From: Deltaproteobacteria bacterium
Lineage (GTDB): Bacteria > Bdellovibrionota_B > Oligoflexia > Oligoflexales > Bog-1112
DNA length: 64,000 nucleotides
NCBI GenBank assembly: GCA_020635195.1
Contig: JACKAG010000005.1
Span: 1-64,000, forward strand
Direction: 5' to 3'
The position numbers and the translations under genes were made by a program. Below, piece by piece: positions 63,581 to 64,000 of the stretch (positions within the stretch are counted from its first letter, which is position 1; every line of letters starts with the position of its first letter). Under the pieces are notes generated by a model. It ran no database searches. It was not told the origin of the DNA and worked only from the letters and a program-made list of their open reading frames with translations.

Positions 63581-64000
63581 GAAGCCTCATCCTCACCATG
63601 TTTATCATCTGACAGGTTCTGCCTGGCTACGCTCGTCCTGGCAGGTGAGCGGGAAAACATCAGCCTGATAGCCGAAGCCAGCTGCTCTCTGAGTGCTTCT
63701 TCCCCTGGTCTGTTTACAACCTTCGCCGCATCACCGAGAATCTTCCCTGCCACCGATCGCAACATCCCAAAAAGAGCCTGCCTTTGCTGTTCTGACAGGT
63801 CATGAAAAAGCGATCGGCCAAGCGTTTTCTCTGCCTCTCTCTTCAGAAGATCCTCAAGGTAATCCCGGAACGAAGCCAGCACAGGTTTCACCGCAGCAGC
63901 AGAAAGCCATTGCATATAAAGGGCGGCTCCCTGATGAACAAAGACCCGTGCACGCTCAGCTTCCCTGCGCCTCTCTCCCAGATTCCCTTTCACAACTTTC
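63553..64000 (-). CDS. hemA: glutamyl-tRNA reductase, C-terminal part (runs off the window)
   Basis: The frame is open to the right edge of the window, so only the last ~148 residues are visible. They match the C-terminal dimerisation part of glutamyl-tRNA reductase: NLGERRREAERARVFVHQG with the conserved Asn-Leu-x-x-R and Ala-Glu pattern, then a helical region ALYMQWLSAAAVKPVLASF and LFGMLRSVAGKILGDAAKVV. The full enzyme reduces glutamyl-tRNA to glutamate semialdehyde, the first step of C5-type haem synthesis. An in-frame GTG at 63993 is internal, not a start. The gene order hemA-hemC-hemD supports the call. Confidence 0.88.
   Translation of the reverse strand, partial: KVVKGNLGERRREAERARVFVHQGAALYMQWLSAAAVKPVLASFRDYLEDLLKREAEKTLGRSLFHDLSEQQRQALFGMLRSVAGKILGDAAKVVNRPGEEALREQLASAIRLMFSRSPARTSVARQNLSDDKHGEDEASCNSQIIRL

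Overview
The window comes from a Gram-negative (diderm) bacterium. It has a Tol envelope system, TatC, lipoproteins with clear lipoboxes, a periplasmic c-type cytochrome, an AsmA-like protein and a flagellar-type chemosensory cluster. Housekeeping genes are complete and look native: tyrS, lepA, polA, gltA, pckG, rlmN, an IHF/HU subunit and hemACD. The gene mix (many receiver proteins, giant exported TPR proteins, a gltA-tol neighbourhood) would suit a Bdellovibrionota/Oligoflexia-like or other deep proteobacterial lineage, but that placement is inference. No rRNA, tRNA, CRISPR array, integrase or insertion sequence was recognised.

Left end, 1-11.7 kb. This part is visibly richer in A and T than most of the DNA to its right. 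It starts with a queuosine salvage/synthesis pair (queF, yhhQ) and a sensor kinase. A six-gene leftward cluster follows (11441 down to 2739) that looks like an undescribed RiPP system. It encodes a 75-residue precursor with a Sec signal peptide and a Cys/Gly-rich C terminus, a radical SAM/SPASM enzyme, a helical protein of unknown family, a YcaO cyclodehydratase-type enzyme, a thioredoxin-TPR-DsbD fusion and a small exported beta-repeat protein. A terminator-like hairpin lies between the precursor and the enzyme genes, as expected if the precursor is made in excess.

Middle, 11.7-39 kb, is mostly core metabolism. It holds a DUF2227-like membrane protein, tyrS, an EF-hand lipoprotein, lepA, an exported amidohydrolase and a single-domain receiver. 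A leftward run polA-tatC-(unknown)-ABC-F-CoA transferase comes next. Then come gltA with a strong terminator, tolQ-tolR-tolA-tolB without pal, two exported proteins that may be paralogues, a cytochrome c, a hybrid kinase/receiver pair and GTP-type pckG.

39-51 kb is a rightward operon: an AsmA/YdbH-like protein, a DUF1318 (YdbL-like) lipoprotein and a 2618-residue lipoprotein. The last carries a TolB-like propeller, many TPRs, an apparent inactive CHAT-like region and a C-terminal CHAT protease domain with an intact His/Cys pair.

51.5-59.2 kb starts with a small exported protein containing a nearly exact 27-residue duplication. A compact chemosensory operon follows: CheA, CheW, a transducer and a CheR-receiver-CheB fusion.

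The right end holds an IHF/HU subunit, rlmN and the haem genes hemD, hemC and the 3' part of hemA, which runs off the window edge. Across the window the palindrome TCCGGA occurs far more often than base composition predicts.
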